DNA of 6,883 nt, taken from contig VSOC01000064.1 in the NCBI GenBank assembly GCA_009774615.1, positions 1-6,883 of the forward strand, written 5' to 3'. This document shows, one piece after another, positions 1 through 5,626 of the stretch. The translations under genes were made by a program, and so were the position numbers. A model generated the notes under the pieces. It did not search any database. It was not told the origin of the DNA and saw only the letters and a program-made list of their open reading frames with translations. How positions within the stretch are numbered: position 1 is the stretch's first letter; every line of letters starts with the position of its first letter. This DNA comes from Lachnospiraceae bacterium. GTDB lineage: Bacteria > Bacillota > Clostridia > Lachnospirales > Lachnospiraceae.

Positions 1-6
1 AAATAT

Positions 7-63
7 ATTGGTGTAAATATAGTTAAAATGTCAATGGACTATTGGTGCAAATAGATATAAAAT
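7..63. repeat. 23-bp imperfect direct repeat, possible operator or iteron pair
   Basis: Two copies, at 7-29 and 41-63, match at 19 of 23 positions. Both start ATTGGTG(T/C)AAATA and end AAAAT, with a 34-bp start-to-start distance. The second copy runs into an AT-rich stretch containing TATAAA (56-61), a possible -10 box for the gene at 93, though no good -35 is seen at the right distance. Position and spacing suggest a binding site for a regulator or replication-type protein of the element. More copies could lie upstream of the window. The repeat is seen directly; the role is inferred. Confidence 0.6.
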
Positions 64-92
64 AAACCTATCAAATGAAGGAGGTACACAAA

Positions 93-530
93 ATGAAGCA
101 GATAACCAAAGTAAGAAAAGCAGTTTGCGCTATGGCTAACCAGTTACGGAAAGCCGGGTACTCTCTCAAAGATGCTTTCAAAAAGGCATGGCAGAGGGTA
201 AAGCTGTCAATGACAGTGAGAGCCGCCGGAACCACATTCGAGAACAGACAGGAGCGACTTGCCTTCCTGAAGCAGTTCAAGCCGAAGGATTTGACCGTTA
301 CACTGGAAAGAGAAAAGAAAAATAAGTTTGATTGTAACGCTATTCAGATTGTTGTACATATCAAGCCTATTCGCCGGAGAACAGTTATAGGGTACGTTCC
401 ATCTAAACTGGCAAGGGAACTTTCCGAAGTGCTTGACATGGGTATTCAGGTAAAAGCTACTCTGATGCAGATTATCGGCGGATATGCTTATAAGGAGAAT
501 TTGGGGGCACTGGTGAGCATTGTGATATAG
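93..530 (+). CDS. Stand-alone HIRAN-domain protein of a mobile element
   Basis: This is a 145-residue protein. Residues about 1-38 are basic and helical (lysine/arginine rich, with GYSLKDAFKKAW at 22-33). Residues about 41-145 match the HIRAN fold: VRAAGTTFENRQ at 42-53, the conserved D-x-N-A-I at 80-84 and IGYVP at 99-103. HIRAN domains, as in HLTF and Rad5, bind DNA ends such as 3'-OH single strands. Stand-alone versions occur in phages and integrative elements, where their job is mostly unknown. The start is ATG 93 rather than the in-frame ATG at 75, because the ribosome binding site AAGGAGG (78-84) lies between them. It leads a run of three small genes before the integrase. The domain call is by motif recognition; DNA binding is inferred from the family, and a role in element maintenance or repair is a guess. 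Confidence 0.8.
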   Translation: MKQITKVRKAVCAMANQLRKAGYSLKDAFKKAWQRVKLSMTVRAAGTTFENRQERLAFLKQFKPKDLTVTLEREKKNKFDCNAIQIVVHIKPIRRRTVIGYVPSKLARELSEVLDMGIQVKATLMQIIGGYAYKENLGALVSIVI

Positions 531-550
531 AAATTATAGAGGAGGTATCC

Positions 551-730
551 GTGAGATATTGTATTGAGTACACAGGAGGCTACCATAACACTTTTGTGAA
601 TAATCGCCAGGAACTGGTTAAACAGATACAGTTGGCAGCTCCTGGAACCGTGGAGGACATCAGAAAGCTGTATAAATCTGGTGTTTCTGATTCTGTCATG
701 GAAAAGTATGAGAAGTATATAAAAAAATAA
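551..730 (+). CDS. Small hypothetical protein, GTG start, 59 residues
   Basis: The frame opens with GTG at 551, five bases after a strong AGGAGG (540-545), and ends TAA at 728-730, one base before the ribosome binding site of the next gene. The protein begins M-R-Y-C-I-E-Y-T-G-G-Y and ends in a lysine/tyrosine-rich tail (EKYEKYIKK). A beta-strand start followed by helices is likely. There is no signal peptide or membrane segment and I recognise no family. Tight spacing after the HIRAN gene (20 bases) and before the 745 gene (14 bases) points to one co-transcribed cassette. The non-ATG start and short length make it easy to overlook. That it is a gene is well supported by its ribosome binding site and packing; its function is unknown. 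Confidence 0.65.
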   Translation: MRYCIEYTGGYHNTFVNNRQELVKQIQLAAPGTVEDIRKLYKSGVSDSVMEKYEKYIKK

Positions 731-744
731 AGGAGGATTTACAA

Positions 745-1020
745 ATGGAAAATATGGCTTCTGAAATTATTGCAGAGCAGGACAAACAATTAAAAAACAT
801 CATTTTTGAACTGGATTCCATGATTGATGATTTACTGGAAAAGAGCAAGTTTGCTCTTGCTGAATTGATGGATTTGGTTGATGAAAAACCAGAAAATGTA
901 AATGATGCTTGTGTATTTAGCAGCAATCAAAAAAGAATGAATATGTTTGTAAATATTGCGTTTGACTATTTATATCAAGCCCAAAGCGCATTAAATGAAA
1001 TAGTTGTCAGAGGACATTAA
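745..1020 (+). CDS. Small acidic helical hypothetical protein, 91 residues
   Basis: ATG 745 lies eight bases after AGGAGG (731-736), so it is preferred over the in-frame ATG at 754. Residues about 5-45 are an acidic, mostly helical stretch rich in E, D, L, I and K. Residues 60-88 form a second helical region with several aromatic residues. There is no signal peptide, transmembrane segment, helix-turn-helix or metal-binding motif. Its base composition is visibly more AT-rich than the core operon downstream, in line with acquired DNA. It occupies the slot just before the integrase where many elements carry an excisionase, but it is acidic rather than the small basic winged-helix type, so I do not call it Xis. 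Small acidic element proteins can be DNA mimics or partners of other element proteins, but nothing here proves that. Confidence 0.7.
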   Translation: MENMASEIIAEQDKQLKNIIFELDSMIDDLLEKSKFALAELMDLVDEKPENVNDACVFSSNQKRMNMFVNIAFDYLYQAQSALNEIVVRGH

Positions 1021-1103
1021 AAAATCAAAAGTGACAAAACGGGGGGGCGGTCGGCGTCTCCCCTTCAATGGTGAATCGCACGTTACAGAAAGGTGGTTCT
1101 TAG
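1021..1103. other. Gap before integrase: G-run and GTGACAA site
   Basis: This short non-coding stretch holds GTGACAA (1031-1037), the same heptamer found twice just after the integrase gene, and a run of seven G (1041-1047) followed at 1059-1063 by CTCCC-type sequence. The G-run and C-run could pair weakly, but no T-tract follows, so it is not an intrinsic terminator. No convincing promoter for the integrase is seen. The GTGACAA copy may be a further integrase or accessory-protein site; that is inference. Confidence 0.35.
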
Positions 1104-2324
1104 ATGGCAGAAAAGAGGAAAGACAGTAAAGGCAGGAATCTTAAAACAGGCGAATATTATGATTCAAAGAATAAGCGTTATATGTTCCGAAAGATGATTG
1201 ACGGTGAGCGCATCACAATTACCGCTCCTGATCTGGCGGAATTGCGGAGACAGGAAAATGATTTGCTGTGCAGGATTGACCGGGGCAATAAACTGAATAC
1301 CAGGAATGCTAGAATGACATTGAACGCATACTTTGATTTTTGGATGGAAACATTTGCAAAGGGCGGCAGGAAAGCCACAACTTGTACAAATTATAAGTCA
1401 TATTACAACACATACATTAAAAACACTATTGGGAAAAAGCAGATTGCGAAGATTACAAAGGCAGATTGCCAGAGAATCATTAATGAAATGGTTCAGGACG
1501 GCAAGAAACATTCTACCATGTCCAACCTGAAAAGCTGTTTAAATATCGTCTTTGAATGTGCCTTAGATGATGATATTATTATCAAGAATCCTGCAAAGAA
1601 TTTACAAGTGCCGCAGACAGAGAGTAAGAAACGGACGGCCATAGAACAGCAGCAGATTGATTTGTTTATGGGCTATGTAAAGAATAGTGAGCGGTATTCA
1701 TACAGTTATCCGGCGTTTGTTGTCCTGTTTAATTTGGGTATGAGAATAGGAGAAATGGCGGCGCTGACGTGGGATGATGTGAATTTCAAAGAAAATACCA
1801 TAACCATCAATAAAACGGTAAATCGGTACAGAAAAGCAGATTACGGTTTCACTATGGCGGTAGCTTCTCCCAAAAGCAAAACATCTATCCGTAGCGTTGC
1901 AATGAATAGCGTAGTGAGAAAAACCCTCCTGAAGCTGAAAATGCAGAGTGTTCCCCCTGCTGCAAAATTACCTTATGTGGATGATTCCGGGAATATCCGG
2001 GGGCAGATATCCGGCTTTCTGTTTGTGAATACATCCGGGAATGTATGGAATGAGCCGGGATTCCGGGAACTGATAAAAAGGATTGTGGAGCGGCACAACA
2101 AGGACGCAGAAGAAAACCATACAGAAAAGATTGAGAATTTTTGTCCGCACATGGTTCGGCATACATATACAAGCCTTGCCTATTCTGCAGGGGCTGATGT
2201 GAAGATTGTGAGTCAGAACCTTGGACACGCTTCTACGTCCGTGACACTGGACACATATACGCATCTGACAGAGGATAAAAAGAAAGAGCAGGAAGCAGTG
2301 GCGCAGACGGTTAGAATATCATAA
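1104..2324 (+). CDS. int: Tyrosine recombinase/integrase, Tn916 Int-like
   Basis: This site-specific recombinase of 406 residues would catalyse integration and, with a directionality factor, excision of the element. Residues about 1-60 resemble the Tn916-type N-terminal arm-binding domain (KDSKGRNLKTGEYYDSKNKR). Residues about 70-165 form the SAM-like core-binding domain (LNAYFDFWMETF). The catalytic domain spans about 178-395, with Arg214 in GMRIGE, a lysine in SPKSKTSIR (Lys257 or Lys259), His349 and Arg352 in HMVRH, His375 in LGH and the nucleophile Tyr385 in DTYTH. All expected active-site residues are present and length is normal, so it looks functional. ATG 1104 lies seven bases after AAAGGTGG (1089-1096). 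It ends with tandem stops TAA-TAG. It points towards the chromosomal ylxM-ffh operon, the usual arrangement in which the integrase is the last gene before an attachment site. Confidence 0.95.
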   Translation: MAEKRKDSKGRNLKTGEYYDSKNKRYMFRKMIDGERITITAPDLAELRRQENDLLCRIDRGNKLNTRNARMTLNAYFDFWMETFAKGGRKATTCTNYKSYYNTYIKNTIGKKQIAKITKADCQRIINEMVQDGKKHSTMSNLKSCLNIVFECALDDDIIIKNPAKNLQVPQTESKKRTAIEQQQIDLFMGYVKNSERYSYSYPAFVVLFNLGMRIGEMAALTWDDVNFKENTITINKTVNRYRKADYGFTMAVASPKSKTSIRSVAMNSVVRKTLLKLKMQSVPPAAKLPYVDDSGNIRGQISGFLFVNTSGNVWNEPGFRELIKRIVERHNKDAEENHTEKIENFCPHMVRHTYTSLAYSAGADVKIVSQNLGHASTSVTLDTYTHLTEDKKKEQEAVAQTVRIS

Positions 2325-2328
2325 TAGC

Positions 2329-2351
2329 TGTGACAATTCTGTGACAAATTC
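2329..2351. repeat. Tandem direct repeats, likely integrase arm-type sites
   Basis: TGTGACAATTC (2329-2339) is followed at once by TGTGACAAATTC (2340-2351), two near-identical units 11 bases apart, roughly one helical turn. They begin four bases after the integrase stop codon. The same GTGACAA core occurs at 1031-1037 before the gene. Tyrosine integrases of the lambda/Tn916 type bind short direct repeats near the element ends with their N-terminal domain, so these are good candidates for arm sites. The repeats are seen; the binding role is inferred. Confidence 0.5.
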
Positions 2352-2472
2352 GAGAAGAAAGACGGAAAAAGATAGACCATGATAAAAGTACCCTAAATGG
2401 CAGCAGTATTGAAATAAACAGTGATAACGCAAGACGGAGAAACACGAACAAAAGTTTGTAAAGAAAAAATAC
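2352..2472. other. Probable element/chromosome junction (attachment region)
   Basis: This gap lies between the last element features (the arm-like repeats) and the promoter of a conserved chromosomal operon. The crossover core should be here, but it cannot be located because the other element end is outside the window. Two similar stretches, AAGACGGAAAAAG (2359-2371) and AAGACGGAGAAAC (2431-2443), are present and could be core or accessory sites. I find no remnant of an ftsY 3' end and no tRNA. The boundaries given are limits, not a measured att site. Confidence 0.35.
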
Positions 2473-2501
2473 TTGACAGCCCTCTTGCTTTCGTGTATGA
2501 T
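2473..2501 (+). promoter_or_regulatory. Sigma-A-type promoter for ylxM-ffh operon
   Basis: A perfect -35 TTGACA (2473-2478), a 17-base spacer and a -10 TATGAT (2496-2501, five of six matches) would start transcription near 2508, about 24 bases before the ylxM start codon. It is the best promoter in the window. It also shows that the in-frame ATG at 2421 cannot be the ylxM start on this transcript. Confidence 0.85.
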
Positions 2502-2531
2502 AACACAGGTAACAGAAATCAGGTGATAGAT

Positions 2532-2873
2532 ATGGAAAAGATTGTTCGGCAGGGTTTGCTGTATGATTTTTATGGGGAACTTCTGACGGAGCACCAGCGT
2601 CATGTGTATGAAGATGTGGTTTTTCATGACTTTTCGTTAAGTGAGATTGCCCAGGAGCAGGGGATCAGCCGTCAGGGCGTGCATGATTTGATTAAGCGCT
2701 GTGACAGGATTTTGGCAGGCTATGAGCAGAAGCTTAAGCTGGTGGAAAAGTTCCGGCGGACACAGAAGATGGCCGGGGAGATTCAGGGGCTTTTGGATGA
2801 GTACACAAAAAAGAAAGAACCGGATTTGCTGACCCGGGCGAGGGTACTGGCTGGAAAGATAGGGGAAGAATAA
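2532..2873 (+). CDS. ylxM: YlxM/p13-like helix-turn-helix protein of the SRP operon
   Basis: This is a 113-residue cytoplasmic protein of the UPF0122 (YlxM/p13) family, usually encoded just before ffh and thought to act with the signal recognition particle. Visible marks are the N-terminal LLYDFYGELLTEHQ (9-22) and a sigma-70 region 4-like helix-turn-helix at about 35-55 (SLSEIAQEQGISRQGVHDLI), followed by a basic helical tail. In Streptococcus mutans the orthologue affects SRP GTPase activity; its exact role elsewhere is unclear. ATG 2532 is chosen because AGGTG (2521-2525) lies six bases before it, it lies just downstream of the promoter at 2473, and the protein then begins as family members do. 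A longer frame from 2421 would include the promoter itself. The gap to ffh is 55 bases. Confidence 0.9.
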   Translation: MEKIVRQGLLYDFYGELLTEHQRHVYEDVVFHDFSLSEIAQEQGISRQGVHDLIKRCDRILAGYEQKLKLVEKFRRTQKMAGEIQGLLDEYTKKKEPDLLTRARVLAGKIGEE

Positions 2874-2875
2874 GT

Positions 2876-2903
2876 GTTACAGTGTACGCAGGTGAACGGT
2901 AAC
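2876..2903 (+). promoter_or_regulatory. Hairpin and shared box upstream of ffh
   Basis: GTTAC (2876-2880) pairs with GTAAC (2899-2903), with two more pairs (GT/AC) after one mismatch. This makes a small hairpin between ylxM and ffh. Its 3' half, GCAGGTGAACGGTAAC (2888-2903), recurs with one mismatch upstream of rpsP at 4348-4363, where the preceding GTGT is also conserved. The recurrence in two intergenic gaps of one operon suggests an RNA processing or protein-binding site; this is inferred and no known family is recognised. Confidence 0.4.
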
Positions 2904-2928
2904 AAAGAATAAAGAGGAGGACTGCTCC

Positions 2929-4299
2929 ATGGCATTTGAGAGCCTGGCTGATAAGCTTCAGAATGTATTTAAAAACTTAAGAGGAAAGGGACGTCTGTCC
3001 GAGGCGGATGTAAAAGCTGCATTAAAGGAAGTAAAGATGGCTCTTCTGGAAGCGGACGTCAGTTTTAAGGTGGTTAAGCAGTTCATTAATGCCGTACAGA
3101 CCAGAGCCGTAGGCGAGGACGTGCTGGAAAGTCTGACCCCGGGCCAGATGGTGATTAAGATTGTCAATGAAGAACTGGTTCGCCTGATGGGTTCGGAAAC
3201 GACGGAAATTGCCTTAAAAGCATCGAATGAGATTACCATTATTATGATGGTCGGACTCCAGGGTGCTGGTAAGACAACCACGACGGCCAAGCTTGCAGGG
3301 AAGTTTAAGGCAAAGGGAAGAAAGCCTCTTTTGGCTGCCTGTGATATTTACCGTCCGGCGGCAATTAAGCAGTTAGAGATTAACGGAGAGAAGCAGGGCG
3401 TGCCTGTTTTTTCCATGGGAGATAAAAATAAGCCGGTAAATATTGCCAAAGCTGCGGTGGAACATGCGGCAAAAAACGGCATGAACGTAGTGATTTTAGA
3501 TACGGCAGGACGGCTCCACATTGATGAAGAGATGATGAATGAGCTGGTGGAAATCAAGGAGAATCTTGATGTTTTCCAGACGGTTCTGGTGGTCGATGCG
3601 ATGACCGGTCAGGATGCAGTGAACGTATCCAGCATGTTCCAGGAAAAAATCGGCATTGATGGTGTGATTTTAACAAAATTAGACGGTGATACCCGGGGCG
3701 GCGCGGCGCTTTCTATCCGTTCGGTTACGGGAAAACCGATTTTATATGTTGGTATGGGAGAGAAGCTTTCCGATTTGGAACAGTTTTATCCCGACCGTAT
3801 GGCTTCCAGGATTCTGGGGATGGGGGACATTCTCTCTCTGATTGAAAAGGCGGAAGCCGAGGTGGATAAGGAAAAGGCAAAGGAATTAAGCCAGAAGCTG
3901 CGCAAGGCGGAGTTTGATTATAATGACTTTTTGGATCAGATGCACCAGATTAAAAAGATGGGCGGTATGGCAAGCATTATGAGCATGATGCCGGGCATGG
4001 GACAGATGGGAAATCTGGATCTGGATGAAAATGAAAAGAGCATGGCAAGGATTGAAGCCATTATTCTTTCCATGACTCCTGCAGAGCGGGCAAACCCTGG
4101 CTTGATGAACCTTTCCCGCAAGCACCGGATTGCCAGAGGTTCCGGTGTGGATATCAGTGAGGTCAACCGTCTGGTTAAGCAGTTTGACCAGATGAAGAAG
4201 ATGATGAAGCAGATTCCCGGACTTATGGGCGGGAAGAAGCGCGGCGGTTTAAAGGGCCTGGGAGGTCTGATGGGCGGCAAGTTTAAGATGCCGTTTTAA
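2929..4299 (+). CDS. ffh: Signal recognition particle protein Ffh (SRP54 GTPase)
   Basis: Ffh binds the SRP RNA and hydrophobic signal sequences emerging from ribosomes, then docks with FtsY at the membrane in a GTP-dependent way. The 456-residue product has the full family layout. The N domain is about 1-95. The G domain is about 96-295, with P-loop GLQGAGKTT (109-117), DIYRPAA (139-145), DTAGR (191-195) and TKLDGD (249-254). The M domain follows, from about 328, with the RNA-binding SRKHRIARGSG (396-406) and methionine-rich stretches (MASIMSMMPGMGQM at 347-360) that form the signal-sequence groove, plus a Gly/Met/Lys tail. ATG 2929 is eight bases after AGGAGG (2915-2920). Length is normal and no key residue is missing. 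It lies between ylxM and rpsP, as in other Firmicutes. Confidence 0.98.
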   Translation: MAFESLADKLQNVFKNLRGKGRLSEADVKAALKEVKMALLEADVSFKVVKQFINAVQTRAVGEDVLESLTPGQMVIKIVNEELVRLMGSETTEIALKASNEITIIMMVGLQGAGKTTTTAKLAGKFKAKGRKPLLAACDIYRPAAIKQLEINGEKQGVPVFSMGDKNKPVNIAKAAVEHAAKNGMNVVILDTAGRLHIDEEMMNELVEIKENLDVFQTVLVVDAMTGQDAVNVSSMFQEKIGIDGVILTKLDGDTRGGAALSIRSVTGKPILYVGMGEKLSDLEQFYPDRMASRILGMGDILSLIEKAEAEVDKEKAKELSQKLRKAEFDYNDFLDQMHQIKKMGGMASIMSMMPGMGQMGNLDLDENEKSMARIEAIILSMTPAERANPGLMNLSRKHRIARGSGVDISEVNRLVKQFDQMKKMMKQIPGLMGGKKRGGLKGLGGLMGGKFKMPF

Positions 4300-4436
4300 T
4301 TAACCGGATTGGTTTTCCGGCAAGGATTTGGGTATTCCCGGTGTGCCGCAGGTGAACCGTAACCATGGCGGTGCAGACAGGTTTACTATAGAGAATGAAA
4401 AAATAAGAAAAGAATAAATGCAGGAGGTGATTGACG
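4300..4436 (+). promoter_or_regulatory. ffh-rpsP leader with repeated box and A-rich motif
   Basis: This 137-base gap is long for an operon. CCGGA (4304-4308) and TCCGG (4316-4320) can pair but no T-run follows, so it is not a terminator. GCAGGTGAACCGTAAC (4348-4363), preceded by GTGT, matches the box before ffh in 15 of 16 bases. AAAAGAATAAA (4408-4418) precedes the ribosome binding site AGGAGGTGA (4422-4430), just as AAAGAATAAA (2904-2913) precedes that of ffh. The leader looks like the ffh leader with about 40 extra bases between box and A-rich motif. No convincing promoter was found. Confidence 0.4.
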
Positions 4437-4676
4437 ATGGTTAAGATGAGATTAAGAAGAATGGGGCAGAAGAAGGCGCCTTTTTATAGAATCGTTGTAT
4501 CCGATTCCCGTTCCCCAAGAGATGGAAGATTTATTGAAGAAATCGGTACGTATGATCCAAACACTGATCCCAGTTCCATTAAGTTTAACGAGGAAGCTGC
4601 GAAGAAGTGGTTAGCGAATGGCGCTCAGCCCACCGAAACCGTTGCAAAGCTGTTAAAGGCTGCCGGTATTCAGTAA
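4437..4676 (+). CDS. rpsP: 30S ribosomal protein S16
   Basis: S16 is a primary-to-secondary binder in 30S assembly that contacts the 5' domain of 16S rRNA. The 79-residue product has the family signature MVKMRLRRMGQKKAPFYRIV at the N-terminus, then DSRSPRDGRFIEEIGTYDPN (23-42), and ends in the usual alanine/lysine helix. Full length is typical (about 80-90). ATG 4437 is six bases after AGGAGGTGA (4422-4430). An in-frame TTG at 4431 is too close to that site to be the start. It is 26 bases ahead of khpA, so the two are surely co-transcribed. Confidence 0.97.
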   Translation: MVKMRLRRMGQKKAPFYRIVVSDSRSPRDGRFIEEIGTYDPNTDPSSIKFNEEAAKKWLANGAQPTETVAKLLKAAGIQ

Positions 4677-4702
4677 AATCCGAAACTCTTGAGGTGATTT
4701 TT

Positions 4703-4930
4703 ATGAAAGAATTAGTTGAAGTTATCGCAAAAGCGCTTGTCGATAATCCAAATGAAGTGGTTGTTACCGAGAGCTTAAAGGGTGATGATACTCTGATCGA
4801 ATTAAAAGTTGCTGCTTCGGATATGGGAAAGGTCATCGGTAAACAGGGAAGGATTGCCAAAGCAATTCGTTCTGTAGTTAAGGCCGCTGCTTCCAAGGAA
4901 GATAAAAAGGTGATTGTTGAAATTCAGTAA
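4703..4930 (+). CDS. khpA: KH-domain RNA-binding protein KhpA (YlqC)
   Basis: This 75-residue protein is a single KH domain with the invariant GxxG loop inside MGKVIGKQGR (41-50, GKQG at 46-49). It starts MKELVEVIAKALVDNP, typical of the YlqC/KhpA family. In pneumococcus and other Firmicutes KhpA pairs with KhpB (EloR/Jag) and binds many RNAs, affecting cell elongation and division. The start is ATG 4703 after GAGGTGAT (4691-4698); a longer in-frame frame from 4607 would overlap rpsP and has no ribosome binding site. B. subtilis has ylqD next in this operon; it is absent here. A terminator follows ten bases after the stop. Confidence 0.95.
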   Translation: MKELVEVIAKALVDNPNEVVVTESLKGDDTLIELKVAASDMGKVIGKQGRIAKAIRSVVKAAASKEDKKVIVEIQ

Positions 4931-4940
4931 CGACCCCTTT

Positions 4941-4970
4941 GGCTGCTGCTTATGTGCGGCAGCCCTTTTT
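4941..4970 (+). terminator. Strong intrinsic terminator after khpA
   Basis: A nine-base-pair stem with one G-T wobble (GGCTGCTGC at 4941-4949 with GCGGCAGCC at 4956-4964) encloses a six-base loop and is followed by CTTTTT. It lies inside the gene block, between khpA and rimM. A second T-run follows at 4978-4982. It probably ends or strongly reduces transcription from the ylxM promoter before rimM. Only weak promoter-like sequences follow (for example TATGTT at 4997-5002 with a poor -35). Confidence 0.85.
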
Positions 4971-5037
4971 CTTGGACTTTTTGCTTTATAGGAAAATATG
5001 TTCTATCAGGCAAAAATGGAAAATAAGGAGAGTTTTT

Positions 5038-5550
5038 ATGGAAGAAATGCTTCGTGTAGGTGTGATCACTTCGACTCACGGTGTCCGGGGCGAGGTCAAG
5101 GTTTATCCGACGACCGATGATCCGGCACGTTTTAAGGATCTGGATGAGGTGACATTGGATACAGGAAAAGAACTTATACCGCTGACTATACAGAATGTGA
5201 AATTCTTTAAGAAAATGGTCATCTTAAAGTTTAAAGAATATGATACGATCAATGCGATTGAACCCTACAAGGGAAAGGATCTGCTGATTCACCGCAGCCA
5301 GGCGGTTCCGCTTGAAGAGGGTGAGCATTTTATCGTGGATCTTATCGGGCTTACCGTGATTACCGATGAAGGGGAAACACTGGGAAAACTTAAAGACGTG
5401 CTGCAGACCGGGGCGAATGATGTCTATATTGTCGAACAGCCGTCGGGAAAAGAGGTGCTGATTCCCGCGATTAAGCCCTGTATCTTAACTATTGATTTGG
5501 AAGCCGGAGAGATGAAGGTTCATTTGCTGGAAGGGCTTTTGGATCTGTAA
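5038..5550 (+). CDS. rimM: Ribosome maturation factor RimM
   Basis: RimM binds S19 and the 30S head and helps mature 16S rRNA. The 170-residue product has the N-terminal beta-barrel domain at about 5-87, with VGVITSTHGVRGEVKVYP (7-24) matching the family's G-x-x-GxxGEVKV signature. The PRC-barrel domain is at about 96-168, with LIGLTVITDEG (102-112), TGANDVYIV (124-132) and EVLIPAIKPCIL (139-150). Length is normal. ATG 5038 lies seven bases after AAGGAG (5025-5030). A longer in-frame start at 4939 would place the terminator's sequence inside the coding region and is rejected. It follows the khpA terminator and precedes trmD by 76 bases, so it and trmD may form a sub-operon with its own weak promoter or depend on read-through. 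Confidence 0.96.
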   Translation: MEEMLRVGVITSTHGVRGEVKVYPTTDDPARFKDLDEVTLDTGKELIPLTIQNVKFFKKMVILKFKEYDTINAIEPYKGKDLLIHRSQAVPLEEGEHFIVDLIGLTVITDEGETLGKLKDVLQTGANDVYIVEQPSGKEVLIPAIKPCILTIDLEAGEMKVHLLEGLLDL

Positions 5551-5562
5551 GCTGCAGGGTTT

Positions 5563-5598
5563 TCAGGAATGCCTGACGTTTTTGTGTTTTTTTGTTTT
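5563..5598 (+). terminator. Weak hairpin with long T-tract between rimM and trmD
   Basis: TCAGG (5563-5567) pairs with CCTGA (5572-5576) around a four-base loop. From 5579 there is a T-rich run broken by single Gs (TTTTT, TTTTTTT, TTTT). The stem is short, so at most a partial terminator or pause site is likely. It would lower trmD relative to rimM, or it may simply be an RNA processing site. Confidence 0.4.
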
Positions 5599-5626
5599 AC
5601 GGGTGGCAGAAGGAGGGCAGGATGCC

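Noticed and set aside
7..63. CRISPR array
   Set aside because: Only two copies with an 11-base gap and no cas gene; the spacing does not fit.
1041..1063. Terminator before int from the G-run and C-run
   Set aside because: Pairing is short and no T-tract follows.
2421..2531. N-terminal extension of ylxM from ATG 2421
   Set aside because: It contains the promoter 2473-2501 and lacks a ribosome binding site; ATG 2532 has one and gives the family-like N-terminus.
4304..4320. Terminator after ffh
   Set aside because: A five-pair hairpin without a following T-run.
4361..4389. Promoter for rpsP with -10 TACTAT at 4384
   Set aside because: No -35 match at 16-18 bases and a poor -10.
4607..4702. 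N-terminal extension of khpA overlapping rpsP
   Set aside because: Reads the rpsP 3' end in another frame; the KH protein begins normally at 4703 with its own ribosome binding site.
4939..5037. N-terminal extension of rimM from 4939
   Set aside because: It would translate through the terminator hairpin and has no ribosome binding site; RimM begins at 5038.
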